Source of the DNA: a virus
Length of the DNA stretch: 35,477 nucleotides
Reading direction: 5' to 3' (one strand)
Virus record (IMG/VR): IMGVR_UViG_3300005441_000017
Location: 1 to 35,477 of that record
A program made the position numbers and the translations under genes. A model generated the notes under the pieces. The model was given only the letters and a program-made list of their open reading frames with translations. It ran no database searches and had not been told where the DNA came from. Of the stretch, positions 24,433 to 31,419 are shown one piece after another; position 1 is the first letter of the stretch; each line of letters starts with the position of its first letter.

Positions 24433-24470
24433 TGGACAAATGCGACAGACTAGTATACAATACGACAGAC
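24433..24470 (+). promoter_or_regulatory. Promoter with paired 8-bp repeats around the -10 box
   Basis: TGGACA (24433-24438) and TACAAT (24456-24461) are separated by 17 bases. CGACAGAC occurs at 24443-24450 and 24463-24470, 20 bases apart and flanking the -10 box. This is the same repeat spacing as at the promoter upstream of the GIY-YIG gene, although the sequences differ. Confidence 0.7.
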
Positions 24471-24518
24471 GGGTACACACGACGACAAACGGTCGTTCAG
24501 CTAGTGAAAGGAATTGAG

Positions 24519-24530
24519 ATGACTCGCTAG
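24519..24530 (+). other. Possible three-codon minigene (M-T-R-stop)
   Basis: ATG ACT CGC TAG at 24519-24530 is preceded by AAAGGA (24507-24512) at 6-7 bases spacing. The combination is a good initiation site with almost no coding sequence, similar in layout to the lambda bar minigenes, and lies just upstream of a strong hairpin. It could be chance. Confidence 0.35.
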
Positions 24531-24548
24531 AACATAAAACAGCATGTG

Positions 24549-24580
24549 GTGGCCTGCCTGAGTGTGTTTAGGCAGGCCAC
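24549..24580 (+). other. 11-bp GC-rich stem-loop in the leader
   Basis: GTGGCCTGCCT (24549-24559) pairs perfectly with AGGCAGGCCAC (24570-24580) around a 10-base loop. The following sequence GGATTATTAAG has no T tract, so a Rho-independent terminator is unlikely. It sits between the promoter and the first small gene of the operon and may be an attenuator or stabiliser. Confidence 0.7.
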
Positions 24581-24606
24581 GGATTATTAAGAAGGGGGGT
24601 AACTAA

Positions 24607-24765
24607 ATGAAAATTGGCATGTATGACCATATTAACTATGAAACTCACAACGGAAAAGATATTGTTTGGCGTGTAAAGCACGTTGGCTATCATCATGCGT
24701 ATACATGGCAACATCGTTTTGCATATGTTATGCGGCACACGTTTATTGCGTATCGTTATTATTGA
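24607..24765 (+). CDS. Small hypothetical protein, basic and aromatic
   Basis: 52 residues from the ATG at 24607, preceded by a strong GAAGGGGGG ribosome site. The sequence is rich in His, Tyr and basic residues (K-H-V-G-Y-H-H-A-Y-T-W-Q-H-R-F-A-Y-V-M-R-H). Thirteen bases separate its stop from the ATG of the next methyltransferase gene. No family is recognised. Confidence 0.65.
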   Translation: MKIGMYDHINYETHNGKDIVWRVKHVGYHHAYTWQHRFAYVMRHTFIAYRYY

Positions 24766-24778
24766 GTGGTGATAGATT

Positions 24779-25552
24779 ATGCGTATTGAAACACTCCACA
24801 ACGATCGAATTAAACTCATTCACGGTGATTGTTTAGATGTAATGCGTTACATTAAACCAAACTCAATCGACATGGTATTTGCAGATTTACCATATGGTAT
24901 AACACAATGTAAGTGGGATACGGCTATACCGTTAGATATATTGTGGCAGTTACTTAAAGGTATAAGCAAACAAACTACACAATTCTTATTTACTGCTAGT
25001 CAACCATTTACTACTATTATGGTACAATCAAATTTGCAAGAATTCAAATATGAATGGATTTGGCAAAAAAATGCTGGTAGTAATTTTGGTGCAACTAGAT
25101 TTCAACCAATGAAAGAACATGAGAGTGTTCTAGTGTTTTATGATAGATTCGGAACATACAACCCAATTATGCAAAAACGTGCAGAAGCAGGCTTACAAGC
25201 TATTAAACGACCTATTAGAGCGCATACAATTACTAGTGGAATTTACGGTTTACCTAACAATACCATAGCAATATTAAGAGATGTATTACGTGTACCATCC
25301 TCAGTACAATTATTTAAGCGTCAACGTGGACTACATCCTACACAAAAACCACTTGAACTTCTGAAATACCTAATCAAAACATACACAAACGAAAATGATG
25401 TGGTACTTGATCCTGTGTTCGGTTCAGGAACAACAGTCGAAGCCTGCATCAAACTAAATCGCAAATGTATCGCAATTGAGAAAGACGATCAATACTTTGA
25501 AATTGGTTTAGCGCGTGCTAAAAGAGCGATCAATGAATTGGGGGTGACGTAG
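24779..25552 (+). CDS. DNA methyltransferase (beta-class amino-MTase)
   Basis: 257 residues. The catalytic motif D-L-P-Y is at 36-39, the late motif H-P-T-Q-K-P at 186-191 and the SAM-binding D-P-V-F-G-S-G-T-T at 211-219, the order (catalytic first, FxGxG last) of beta-class N6-adenine or N4-cytosine methyltransferases. The N-terminus, L-H-N-D-R-I with G-D-C-L-D-V, closely resembles that of the methyltransferase at 29887. It transfers a methyl group from SAM to DNA. No partner restriction gene lies beside it. It overlaps the following gene by one base (TAGTG). Confidence 0.9.
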   Translation: MRIETLHNDRIKLIHGDCLDVMRYIKPNSIDMVFADLPYGITQCKWDTAIPLDILWQLLKGISKQTTQFLFTASQPFTTIMVQSNLQEFKYEWIWQKNAGSNFGATRFQPMKEHESVLVFYDRFGTYNPIMQKRAEAGLQAIKRPIRAHTITSGIYGLPNNTIAILRDVLRVPSSVQLFKRQRGLHPTQKPLELLKYLIKTYTNENDVVLDPVFGSGTTVEACIKLNRKCIAIEKDDQYFEIGLARAKRAINELGVT

Positions 25553-25743
25553 TGATTGAATTAAACGAAACAAATGATTATCTAACAATTCTTGAAGCGG
25601 CGCAGATATTGCGTGTGCATCGCCGCACAATTGAACGTATGATTGCAAATGAGCGGTTACGCAACGTAATCAAGATTGGTAATCGTCTACGCATCCCCCG
25701 AAGCGCGATCACGCAGTATCAGCAAGATCAACGCATAAATTGA
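25552..25743 (+). CDS. Excisionase/MerR-like helix-turn-helix protein
   Basis: 63 residues, starting at a GTG overlapping the methyltransferase stop. The pattern Y-L-T-I-L-E-A-A-Q-I-L-R-V-H-R-R-T-I, I-A-N-E-R-L-R-N-V-I-K-I-G-N-R-L-R-I-P is the winged helix of the HTH_17/AlpA excisionase type. Such proteins bind DNA in regulation or recombination; with no integrase in view, a regulatory role in early transcription is more likely. The next gene begins 7 bases later with GAGG as its ribosome site. Confidence 0.85.
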   Translation: MIELNETNDYLTILEAAQILRVHRRTIERMIANERLRNVIKIGNRLRIPRSAITQYQQDQRIN

Positions 25744-25750
25744 GGTAACA

Positions 25751-28036
25751 ATGACGACTCAACAGCGCACAAATATGCGCGATCTTTCTGTTTTCCTCGA
25801 AACGTTATACCAGCACGTACCAGAAGATACCTACATTGGCTTAACAACAATCAAAAAAGCAACAAAGCGGGTTGAAAATTACACATACAAAGCTACTGAA
25901 CTGGCGCGTGTTGCGCATAATGTTGAAACACGTACAGATAAATACAACATTTTCGTGCGTGTTCCACCGCTCAAATCACGCCCACAATCAGGCTTACGTG
26001 GTACTGCCGATCAGTCGGTTGGTAGCGCTGTCTTATGGCAAGATATAGACACACTCGACAAACAAGAAACGATCAGAATCCTAGAAGCACTTGAACAACC
26101 ACCTACAACAACAATTGATAGTGGTAATGGTATCCATGCGTATTGGTCGTTACAAACATTTGAAACTGATCTCGACAAAATAGAATCGAAAAATTGCGGA
26201 TTGATGCAACAAATTAATCAACTTGCCGGCAACACCAATGCTGATAGTGTATTCGATTTAGCGCGTGTCATGCGTGTACCTGGCTCTTGGAACGTCAAGA
26301 ATGGCGCTCCAAAATTGGTTAGTATCCTATCGCATCACCCCGAACGTGTTTATCGTATTGATCAATTCCCAACAGGTGTTGTCAATCATTCTATTAGTGC
26401 GATCGAAACATGGGATACAGAAGAACTACCACTCGATTTTATCGATCGGTTGCACGATCTAGATAAAAAACTAGCGGCGCGTATCCTTACCGAAAGTGGG
26501 GCTAGAAAAGCCGCCGCGCACTCAAAACCAGATGGTAGTGTCGATAGCTCTAGAAATGATGCGTACATTGCAACACGATTATTCGCGATGGGATACTCTG
26601 CTGGTGTGATCCTTTCTGTGCTTTCGCACGATGAATGGTTTAGCGGTAAGCGCTATCAAACAACACTTAGATTTGATTACGTTGCACGAACGGTTCAGAA
26701 TGCGTGGGAACATTACCAACAATCACCCGATCGGTTTTTTCGCGGACGTTCGTTCCAACCGGATGCAGTAGCAGCAACAATCGACGGCGATCACCCATTC
26801 ATTTACACTGCGTCGAATTTATGGCTCTATCGTGATGGAGTGTTTCATGAAGATGGCGAAGAAGTTGTCAAGAAAGCAGTCATCAAGCAATTAGGATCAA
26901 AGTGGTCTAGTTATCTCCAGGGGGAAACACTCCAGTGGCTACAAGCGCAGTACACTACACCAATTGAGCAAATCAATCAACACGGCGGCTTGATCAATTG
27001 TCAAAATGGTATGCTTGACATTGCGTCTCGACAGATCAAACCACATGATGAATCCTATCGTTCGCTTGCGCAAATACCTGTAACTTACAACGAAAATGCA
27101 GATACAACTGCGATTGATGCGTTTGTGAGTCAGTTGTTACCAGCAGATGCGCTCCCTGTGTTTTGGGAGTTTGTCGGTAGTGCGTTCATAACCAATCATT
27201 ATTGGCCAAAAAAGTTTGCTTTAGTGTTAGGGCCGCGTGATACTGGTAAATCGAAACTGATTGAACTGTTGTTGCGATTTTATGGTCGATTGAATTGCGA
27301 AACGATTGATTTTCAGACGCTAGCCGATCAACGTTTCGCCAAGATCAATCTTTTCGGCAAAATGGCAAACATTTGCGACGATTTGAGCGAAAATGAAGCG
27401 CAAAACACAGGCAACATCAAAACGTATACAGGAGACGGTTACATCTCAGCAGAGCGTAAATACGGTGATTTTGTGAGTTTCAAAAACACTGCTCGGCTGT
27501 TCTTTGCTGCAAATCATCATGTACCTGTACGTAATCCAGACGATGCGTATTTCTCCAGAGTACTGGTGTTTCCTTGCTTAAATCAATTTTCAGGCTCGGC
27601 AGCCGATCACAAAATCGTTGACAAACTCAGCACACCTGAAAACCTATCAGCGATGTTGTTGCGAGCGTTACAAGGTTTACGGCGGCTACTTTCACAAAAT
27701 CAGTTAAGCGCATCTCCAACAATGGAAGCTGCGTTAAATGAGTATCGATTTGGTGCCGATACTGTTTTAGGTTTTTTTCAGGCTTCCACAGAAATGAGCG
27801 CCGAAGGGCGTATGCTTAAAGACGGTTTGTATCAGCACTACAAGAATTGGTGTACCGCTGGCAGTCGAAGGTACTTTAGCTCAGACAAATTCTTTAAGCG
27901 TATTACAGAATATTCTGTGTTACTTAACATCACTGAAACATACGCAACAATCGACGGCGAGCGTAAACACTGCTTCATTGGGCGTAAGCTGTTGAAAGAA
28001 GTAACCACCCCTGTGTTTGTGTTCTCTCGTAATTGA
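25751..28036 (+). CDS. Primase-helicase (AEP primase plus D5-type helicase)
   Basis: 761 residues. The N-terminal primase has metal-binding D98-x-D100 (L-W-Q-D-I-D-T) and the S-G-N-G-I-H-A-Y-W motif (124-132), typical of archaeo-eukaryotic primases, with a following D-L-A-R-V-M-R-V-P-G-S-W-N (about 169-181). The C-terminal half is a D5-type superfamily 3 helicase with Walker A G-P-R-D-T-G-K-S (494-501) and a Walker B-like I-C-D-D-L-S (541-546), preceded by a D5_N-like domain. It would unwind the origin and prime DNA. No replicative DNA polymerase is in the window, so host or PrimPol-type synthesis is implied. Confidence 0.9.
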   Translation: MTTQQRTNMRDLSVFLETLYQHVPEDTYIGLTTIKKATKRVENYTYKATELARVAHNVETRTDKYNIFVRVPPLKSRPQSGLRGTADQSVGSAVLWQDIDTLDKQETIRILEALEQPPTTTIDSGNGIHAYWSLQTFETDLDKIESKNCGLMQQINQLAGNTNADSVFDLARVMRVPGSWNVKNGAPKLVSILSHHPERVYRIDQFPTGVVNHSISAIETWDTEELPLDFIDRLHDLDKKLAARILTESGARKAAAHSKPDGSVDSSRNDAYIATRLFAMGYSAGVILSVLSHDEWFSGKRYQTTLRFDYVARTVQNAWEHYQQSPDRFFRGRSFQPDAVAATIDGDHPFIYTASNLWLYRDGVFHEDGEEVVKKAVIKQLGSKWSSYLQGETLQWLQAQYTTPIEQINQHGGLINCQNGMLDIASRQIKPHDESYRSLAQIPVTYNENADTTAIDAFVSQLLPADALPVFWEFVGSAFITNHYWPKKFALVLGPRDTGKSKLIELLLRFYGRLNCETIDFQTLADQRFAKINLFGKMANICDDLSENEAQNTGNIKTYTGDGYISAERKYGDFVSFKNTARLFFAANHHVPVRNPDDAYFSRVLVFPCLNQFSGSAADHKIVDKLSTPENLSAMLLRALQGLRRLLSQNQLSASPTMEAALNEYRFGADTVLGFFQASTEMSAEGRMLKDGLYQHYKNWCTAGSRRYFSSDKFFKRITEYSVLLNITETYATIDGERKHCFIGRKLLKEVTTPVFVFSRN

Positions 28037-28603
28037 GGTAATTATGGCTAGTCCCTTAACAGTTTCGCGCAACGAATATAGACTAAATCCAAAGCGATCT
28101 GATATAGCTACGCCACTACCAGTAGCACAGTTCATTGCAGATTTGTTTCCAAATGTACGAACGGTGTTTGATCCGTGTTTTGGTACTGGTGCGTTACTAC
28201 AACCGTTTAAAGCACGTGGTTGCCGCACAATTGGGTTTGAGATTGCGCAGGGAGCGGATTTTTTACGTTATAACAAACCAATTGATTGTGATTTAGTTGT
28301 GTGTAATCCCCCGTTTAACTTGGGTGTAGGTAAACAATTAGGTAGTGAAGTGTTTCTATATCATATTCAAGCCTTATGTGGTAATAAGCCTACCGTGTTG
28401 TTTACTCCTATGGGATTCCGATTAAACCAACGTAAAACTAGTAAACGCTGGCGTATTATACGTGATACATTCAATATTACAAGTATTATCACGTTACCGT
28501 TAGATATATTCGACAATGTGTTGTTTCATTGTGAAATTTTAATTTTTAATGCGTCAGATTTACAACCACATTATTTTCTACCTGATGGTGTTCTCTCGTA
28601 ATT
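28019..28603. repeat. Perfect 16-bp direct repeat flanking a methyltransferase gene
   Basis: GTGTTCTCTCGTAATT occurs at 28019-28034 and 28588-28603, at the ends of the primase-helicase gene and of the methyltransferase gene respectively, and each is followed by a Shine-Dalgarno site and start codon. The first copy is read as V-F-S-R-N and the second in another frame (G-V-L-S), so the identity is at the DNA level, not shared protein homology. Confidence 0.85.
28044..28601 (+). CDS. Adenine-type DNA methyltransferase (NPPF)
   Basis: 185 residues from ATG 28044, with GAGG upstream. The SAM-binding motif F-D-P-C-F-G-T-G (42-49) is followed by an acidic V-G-F-E-I-type strand and the catalytic N-P-P-F (88-91), the order of gamma-class or free-standing N6-adenine methyltransferases. 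It lacks a target recognition domain of usual size, so it may be a short modification enzyme. It is bracketed by a 16-bp direct repeat, suggesting insertion as a mobile cassette. Confidence 0.8.
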   Translation: MASPLTVSRNEYRLNPKRSDIATPLPVAQFIADLFPNVRTVFDPCFGTGALLQPFKARGCRTIGFEIAQGADFLRYNKPIDCDLVVCNPPFNLGVGKQLGSEVFLYHIQALCGNKPTVLFTPMGFRLNQRKTSKRWRIIRDTFNITSIITLPLDIFDNVLFHCEILIFNASDLQPHYFLPDGVLS

Positions 28604-28616
28604 AGGAGGTACTATG

Positions 28617-29102
28617 ATGTTAAACTATGCTGGCATGACAGATGATTGTGTGCTAGAAGTTACTAATCAAACTGTCCGCGAAAATGATGTAATTGGGCGT
28701 GAATATATCTTAACACTTGTATGTACGCACTGTGATCGTAAACCGTTTGAATTACTGCTACTTGATTCGCCGTGTGAAGTGTGTAACGGCAAAGGCGGTA
28801 CTATCACTGACGAAATGCAAGGCGAACCGCCAATGACGGGCTATGTGGAGTTTTTCGAGGCTTGCGAATGTTTGTGTGATGGTAAGTGTCCAGGTTGCGG
28901 TAATGCCGGTATAACAAAGCCGATCGATGATGCAACTATCGAAAACATTGATGATTTTGTATGCGAGGTATGCGGTTGGTCGTTCGTTCGTGAACGGTTT
29001 TACGACGATGAACTGGATTATTATGAGGGCGATTATCACAAACTAGACGATTACGAAGATCAAGGTGGTGAGGATTACAATTTCACTGTATACAGCTATT
29101 AG
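28617..29102 (+). CDS. Cysteine-rich zinc-binding protein
   Basis: About 161 residues. The AGGAGG ribosome site at 28604-28609 gives better spacing (7 bases) to the ATG at 28617 than to the one at 28614. Four cysteine clusters occur: C-T-H-C, C-E-V-C-N-G-K-G-G, C-E-C-L-C-D-G-K-C-P-G-C-G and C-E-V-C-G-W, reminiscent of DnaJ central zinc domains and zinc ribbons. The C-terminus is very acidic (D-D-E-L-D-Y-Y-E-G-D-Y). It is probably a zinc-binding adapter, possibly interacting with nucleic acid or host protein. No precise family is assigned. Confidence 0.75.
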   Translation: MLNYAGMTDDCVLEVTNQTVRENDVIGREYILTLVCTHCDRKPFELLLLDSPCEVCNGKGGTITDEMQGEPPMTGYVEFFEACECLCDGKCPGCGNAGITKPIDDATIENIDDFVCEVCGWSFVRERFYDDELDYYEGDYHKLDDYEDQGGEDYNFTVYSY

Positions 29103-29111
29103 GAGGCAACC

Positions 29112-29252
29112 ATGATCGAAGAAACAGAACAAACAACCGAAACCGAAACCGAAACCGAAACCGAAATTACATTCGAGTTAAACATTGGAGCAATCATTTT
29201 GTTAACGCTTGCATTTGCGTTAATGGGCTTTATTTTGTTTGCGAGTTATTAG
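29112..29252 (+). CDS. Small single-pass membrane protein with (TE) repeat
   Basis: 46 residues, ATG at 29112 with AGGAGG six bases upstream. A Thr-Glu repeat (five copies of the hexamer ACCGAA at 29136-29165) is followed by a 22-residue hydrophobic segment (I-I-L-L-T-L-A-F-A-L-M-G-F-I-L-F-A) and ends in S-Y. Topology suggests an N-terminal acidic tail outside the membrane. It could be a small host-membrane effector or a holin-like/antiholin protein, but it is in the early arm. Confidence 0.7.
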   Translation: MIEETEQTTETETETETEITFELNIGAIILLTLAFALMGFILFASY

Positions 29253-29262
29253 AAGGGTTAGT

Positions 29263-29883
29263 ATGCTTACTGTAACACCAATCAATCAAATCGATTATGA
29301 TCTTGATTTTCTGCCAACACCAGAACCGTTAGTGCGGGCGATTGTATATCATTCCCTATTCTACTCGCAAGATCATAACCAACTAATACGTTTCCTTAAA
29401 CTTAACGAGTCACCACAACGTATACTTGATCCAGGCTGCGCAGATGGCGTGTTTGGGCGTGTTTTACGCACCGTATTTAATACTGCACAAATCTATGGTG
29501 TTGAGTTACGCGACGTTGAACTACCTGACGGGTATGATCGTTTAATCAACGCAGACTACCGTAAAATCAAATTTAGTCAACCATTCGATTTAATCATCGG
29601 GAATCCGCCATTCAGGCAAATAGAGCAATTCATCCTCAGATCGCAGGATAACTTGCGTGATGGTGGTTATCTGGTGTTTCTGCTGCGCCTTGCTGTGCTC
29701 GCTGGCAAAGCACGTTATGAGCACATTTATAACCACTGGAAACCAAAGCACATCGATGTATGTGTCCAGCGGCCTAGCTTTACTGGCAACGGCAAAACAG
29801 ACATTAAAACAGAGTATGCTGTTTTCACCTGGCAAAAGGGCTATACCGGCCCAACAACATTGGATTGGTTGAATTGGAGATAA
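29263..29883 (+). CDS. Class I SAM-dependent DNA methyltransferase
   Basis: 206 residues from ATG 29263 with GAAGGG upstream; a TTG-started version at 29239 would overlap the previous gene. Motif I is I-L-D-P-G-C-A-D-G-V-F-G (54-65), and the catalytic motif N-P-P-F (114-117), following an L-I-I-G strand, marks an N6-adenine methyltransferase. G-Y-L-V-F-L-L-R-L-A follows as the next strand. It is part of the run of four modification enzymes in the early arm. The DNA target is unknown. Confidence 0.8.
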   Translation: MLTVTPINQIDYDLDFLPTPEPLVRAIVYHSLFYSQDHNQLIRFLKLNESPQRILDPGCADGVFGRVLRTVFNTAQIYGVELRDVELPDGYDRLINADYRKIKFSQPFDLIIGNPPFRQIEQFILRSQDNLRDGGYLVFLLRLAVLAGKARYEHIYNHWKPKHIDVCVQRPSFTGNGKTDIKTEYAVFTWQKGYTGPTTLDWLNWR

Positions 29884-29886
29884 TAC

Positions 29887-30714
29887 GTGCAAATTGTAAA
29901 ACTCCATAACGATCGTATTGTATTAGTTTGTGGTGATTGTCAAGATGTGTTAAAACGCTTAAAATCAGAGAGTGCTGATTTAATCATCGGTGATCCTCCG
30001 TATCGTGGCGTAGTGAAAGCTGATTGGGATCATCAGTGGGAAACTCAAAATGATTACCTTGAATGGTCGCAACGATGGTTACTGCAATCAAAACGGGTAT
30101 TAAAGCAGAGTGGATCGCTGTACTTGTGGGGAGGTATAGGAGAGCGATCTGATACGATTGTACACTTGTATTTGTTAGTTAAACAGATGCTTTACTTTAA
30201 AGATTGGATTACCTGGAGTAAATCACGCGGGATGGGAACGCGGCGTGGTTGGTGTTACACCAGAGAGGAACTATTGTGGTTTGTCAAGGATAACTCCCAA
30301 TTCATCTGGAATAAAGAGCATCAATACAGCGCGGAACGCCGCAAACGTGATAGGGGTATGCCGTCTGGTGAGATTCGTGTAAGTCAAAATGGATATAAGG
30401 CATTATCTGAATTTAAGCGATTAACAAATGTGTGGAATGATATAAGCGAGAATACGCTTGACGTGATCAATCGACCTGAACACTGCACACCTAAACCTCC
30501 ACTAGCGATTGAACGTATTATCCAAGCGCATACCACATCCGATCAAGCTGTGGTTGTTGATCCATTCATGGGAAGCGGCACTACTGGCGAAGCGTGTGTC
30601 AAGCTTGATCGGAAGTTTATAGGTATCGAACGCGATTCGCACCATTTTACGTATGCTGTCCGGCGTATCGAAAACGCGATTACAGCACAGTTGAAAATCA
30701 CATCAAAATCTTAA
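29887..30714 (+). CDS. DNA methyltransferase (beta-class amino-MTase), second copy
   Basis: 275 residues, GTG start 3 bases after the previous stop. D-P-P-Y at 36-39 and F-M-G-S-G-T-T at 227-233 are the catalytic and SAM-binding motifs of beta-class N6-adenine or N4-cytosine methyltransferases, with C-T-P-K-P-P (200-205) near the SAM site. The N-terminus V-K-L-H-N-D-R-I-V-L-V-C-G-D-C-Q-D-V strongly resembles that of the enzyme at 24779, so both probably derive from one ancestor. No partner restriction gene is present. Confidence 0.9.
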   Translation: MQIVKLHNDRIVLVCGDCQDVLKRLKSESADLIIGDPPYRGVVKADWDHQWETQNDYLEWSQRWLLQSKRVLKQSGSLYLWGGIGERSDTIVHLYLLVKQMLYFKDWITWSKSRGMGTRRGWCYTREELLWFVKDNSQFIWNKEHQYSAERRKRDRGMPSGEIRVSQNGYKALSEFKRLTNVWNDISENTLDVINRPEHCTPKPPLAIERIIQAHTTSDQAVVVDPFMGSGTTGEACVKLDRKFIGIERDSHHFTYAVRRIENAITAQLKITSKS

Positions 30715-30736
30715 CTAAATCTTTACGATTGCAGTA

Positions 30737-30765
30737 TTGACTCCGTGTTTTGGGTATGGTATATT
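30737..30765 (+). promoter_or_regulatory. Strong sigma-70-like promoter for the leader RNA and HTH gene
   Basis: TTGACT (30737-30742) and TATATT (30760-30765) are separated by exactly 17 bases. Each matches the consensus at 5 of 6 positions. Transcription would start near 30772, just before a folded leader. Confidence 0.85.
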
Positions 30766-30773
30766 GGCTTCAA

Positions 30774-30875
30774 CAAATCGATACGGCGCGGTAACTAGGA
30801 TCGGTTCTCACATTAGATGAGAAAAACTGAGCGCCAGTTGAAAAAGTGTCAAACGACCTCGCTTGTATCGATTTG
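30774..30875 (+). ncRNA. Highly structured 5' leader RNA
   Basis: CAAATCGATAC (30774-30784) pairs perfectly with GTATCGATTTG (30865-30875), an 11-bp stem. The adjacent GGCGC (30785-30789) pairs with GCGCC (30831-30835), then an asymmetric loop leads to TCGG/CTGA (30801-30804/30827-30830) and to TTCTCA/TGAGAA (30805-30810/30818-30823) with a 7-base loop. A second small branch is TTGA/TCAA (30838-30841/30849-30852). It lies between the promoter and the ribosome site (AAAGGG, 30897-30902), where a regulatory RNA is expected. Confidence 0.65.
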
Positions 30876-30911
30876 CAAACTATCAATTTTTATTTGAAAG
30901 GGAACTGATCA

Positions 30912-31415
30912 ATGGCACGCGAAAAGACCAATGGCACAGTTGAGCTGCCTAAGCTGTTGACGCTCAAGAAAGCTCATGCGTATCTCGGATCGCAGGGACT
31001 TGAGTTTTCCACGCAACAGGTTCGCAACCTGGCGCGGACGAACGATCTTATCAAGGCCGGTGTGCAGGATTACACCGATCCGGTGACTGAGGAAACCACC
31101 AAGGTTATCGATCAATCAGCGCTGGACAACTACATCGTTTGGCGCCGCGAAAATCCCGATGCAGTGCGCAGTGGCCGCAAGTCTGATCCGAACGCGGCGC
31201 GCAAGTACTCGGCTGCGTACACGCCCGATCAGCTTGAAACGATCAATGCTTGGCTCAATGCGGCCAATTACCCCATTTTGGAGCAGCCGACTCGCAAGCC
31301 GCGCGATCCGAACGCGCCCAAGCGGACTCGTAAGTCGAAGAACGTTGACGCAAGCAATGAACCGGTTCAGATGGAGCTTGCGGAAGTTAGCGAGTTGGAA
31401 CTAATCGAAGTGTAG
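30912..31415 (+). CDS. Basic HTH-like DNA-binding protein, GC-rich gene
   Basis: 167 residues. The first 80 look like a winged helix-turn-helix: L-L-T-L-K-K-A-H-A-Y-L-G-S-Q-G-L-E-F-S-T, then V-R-N-L-A-R-T-N-D-L-I-K-A-G, and V-I-D-Q-S-A-L-D-N-Y. From 87 it becomes basic and Pro/Ala-rich with two D-P-N-A motifs (R-K-S-D-P-N-A-A-R and R-D-P-N-A-P-K-R), reminiscent of chromatin-type tails, and an acidic tail follows. The gene is about 53-57% GC in sampled lines, against about 35-45% nearby. It is preceded by a strong promoter and folded leader, and followed by a long hairpin-rich noncoding stretch. A regulator or nucleoid-type protein is likely. Confidence 0.75.
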   Translation: MAREKTNGTVELPKLLTLKKAHAYLGSQGLEFSTQQVRNLARTNDLIKAGVQDYTDPVTEETTKVIDQSALDNYIVWRRENPDAVRSGRKSDPNAARKYSAAYTPDQLETINAWLNAANYPILEQPTRKPRDPNAPKRTRKSKNVDASNEPVQMELAEVSELELIEV

Positions 31416-31419
31416 TTGG

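Larger units (their letters stand above)
24260..24606 (+). other. Leader region with hairpins before the replication operon
   Basis: 347 bases without a normal gene. ACCACCA (about 24297-24303) can pair with TGGTGGT (24313-24319). Further on, GAGGA and TCCTC enclose a GCACA/TGTGC stem around 24352-24389. Then come a promoter (24433-24461), a three-codon minigene and an 11-bp hairpin, listed separately. No intrinsic terminator with a T tract is seen. Confidence 0.6.
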
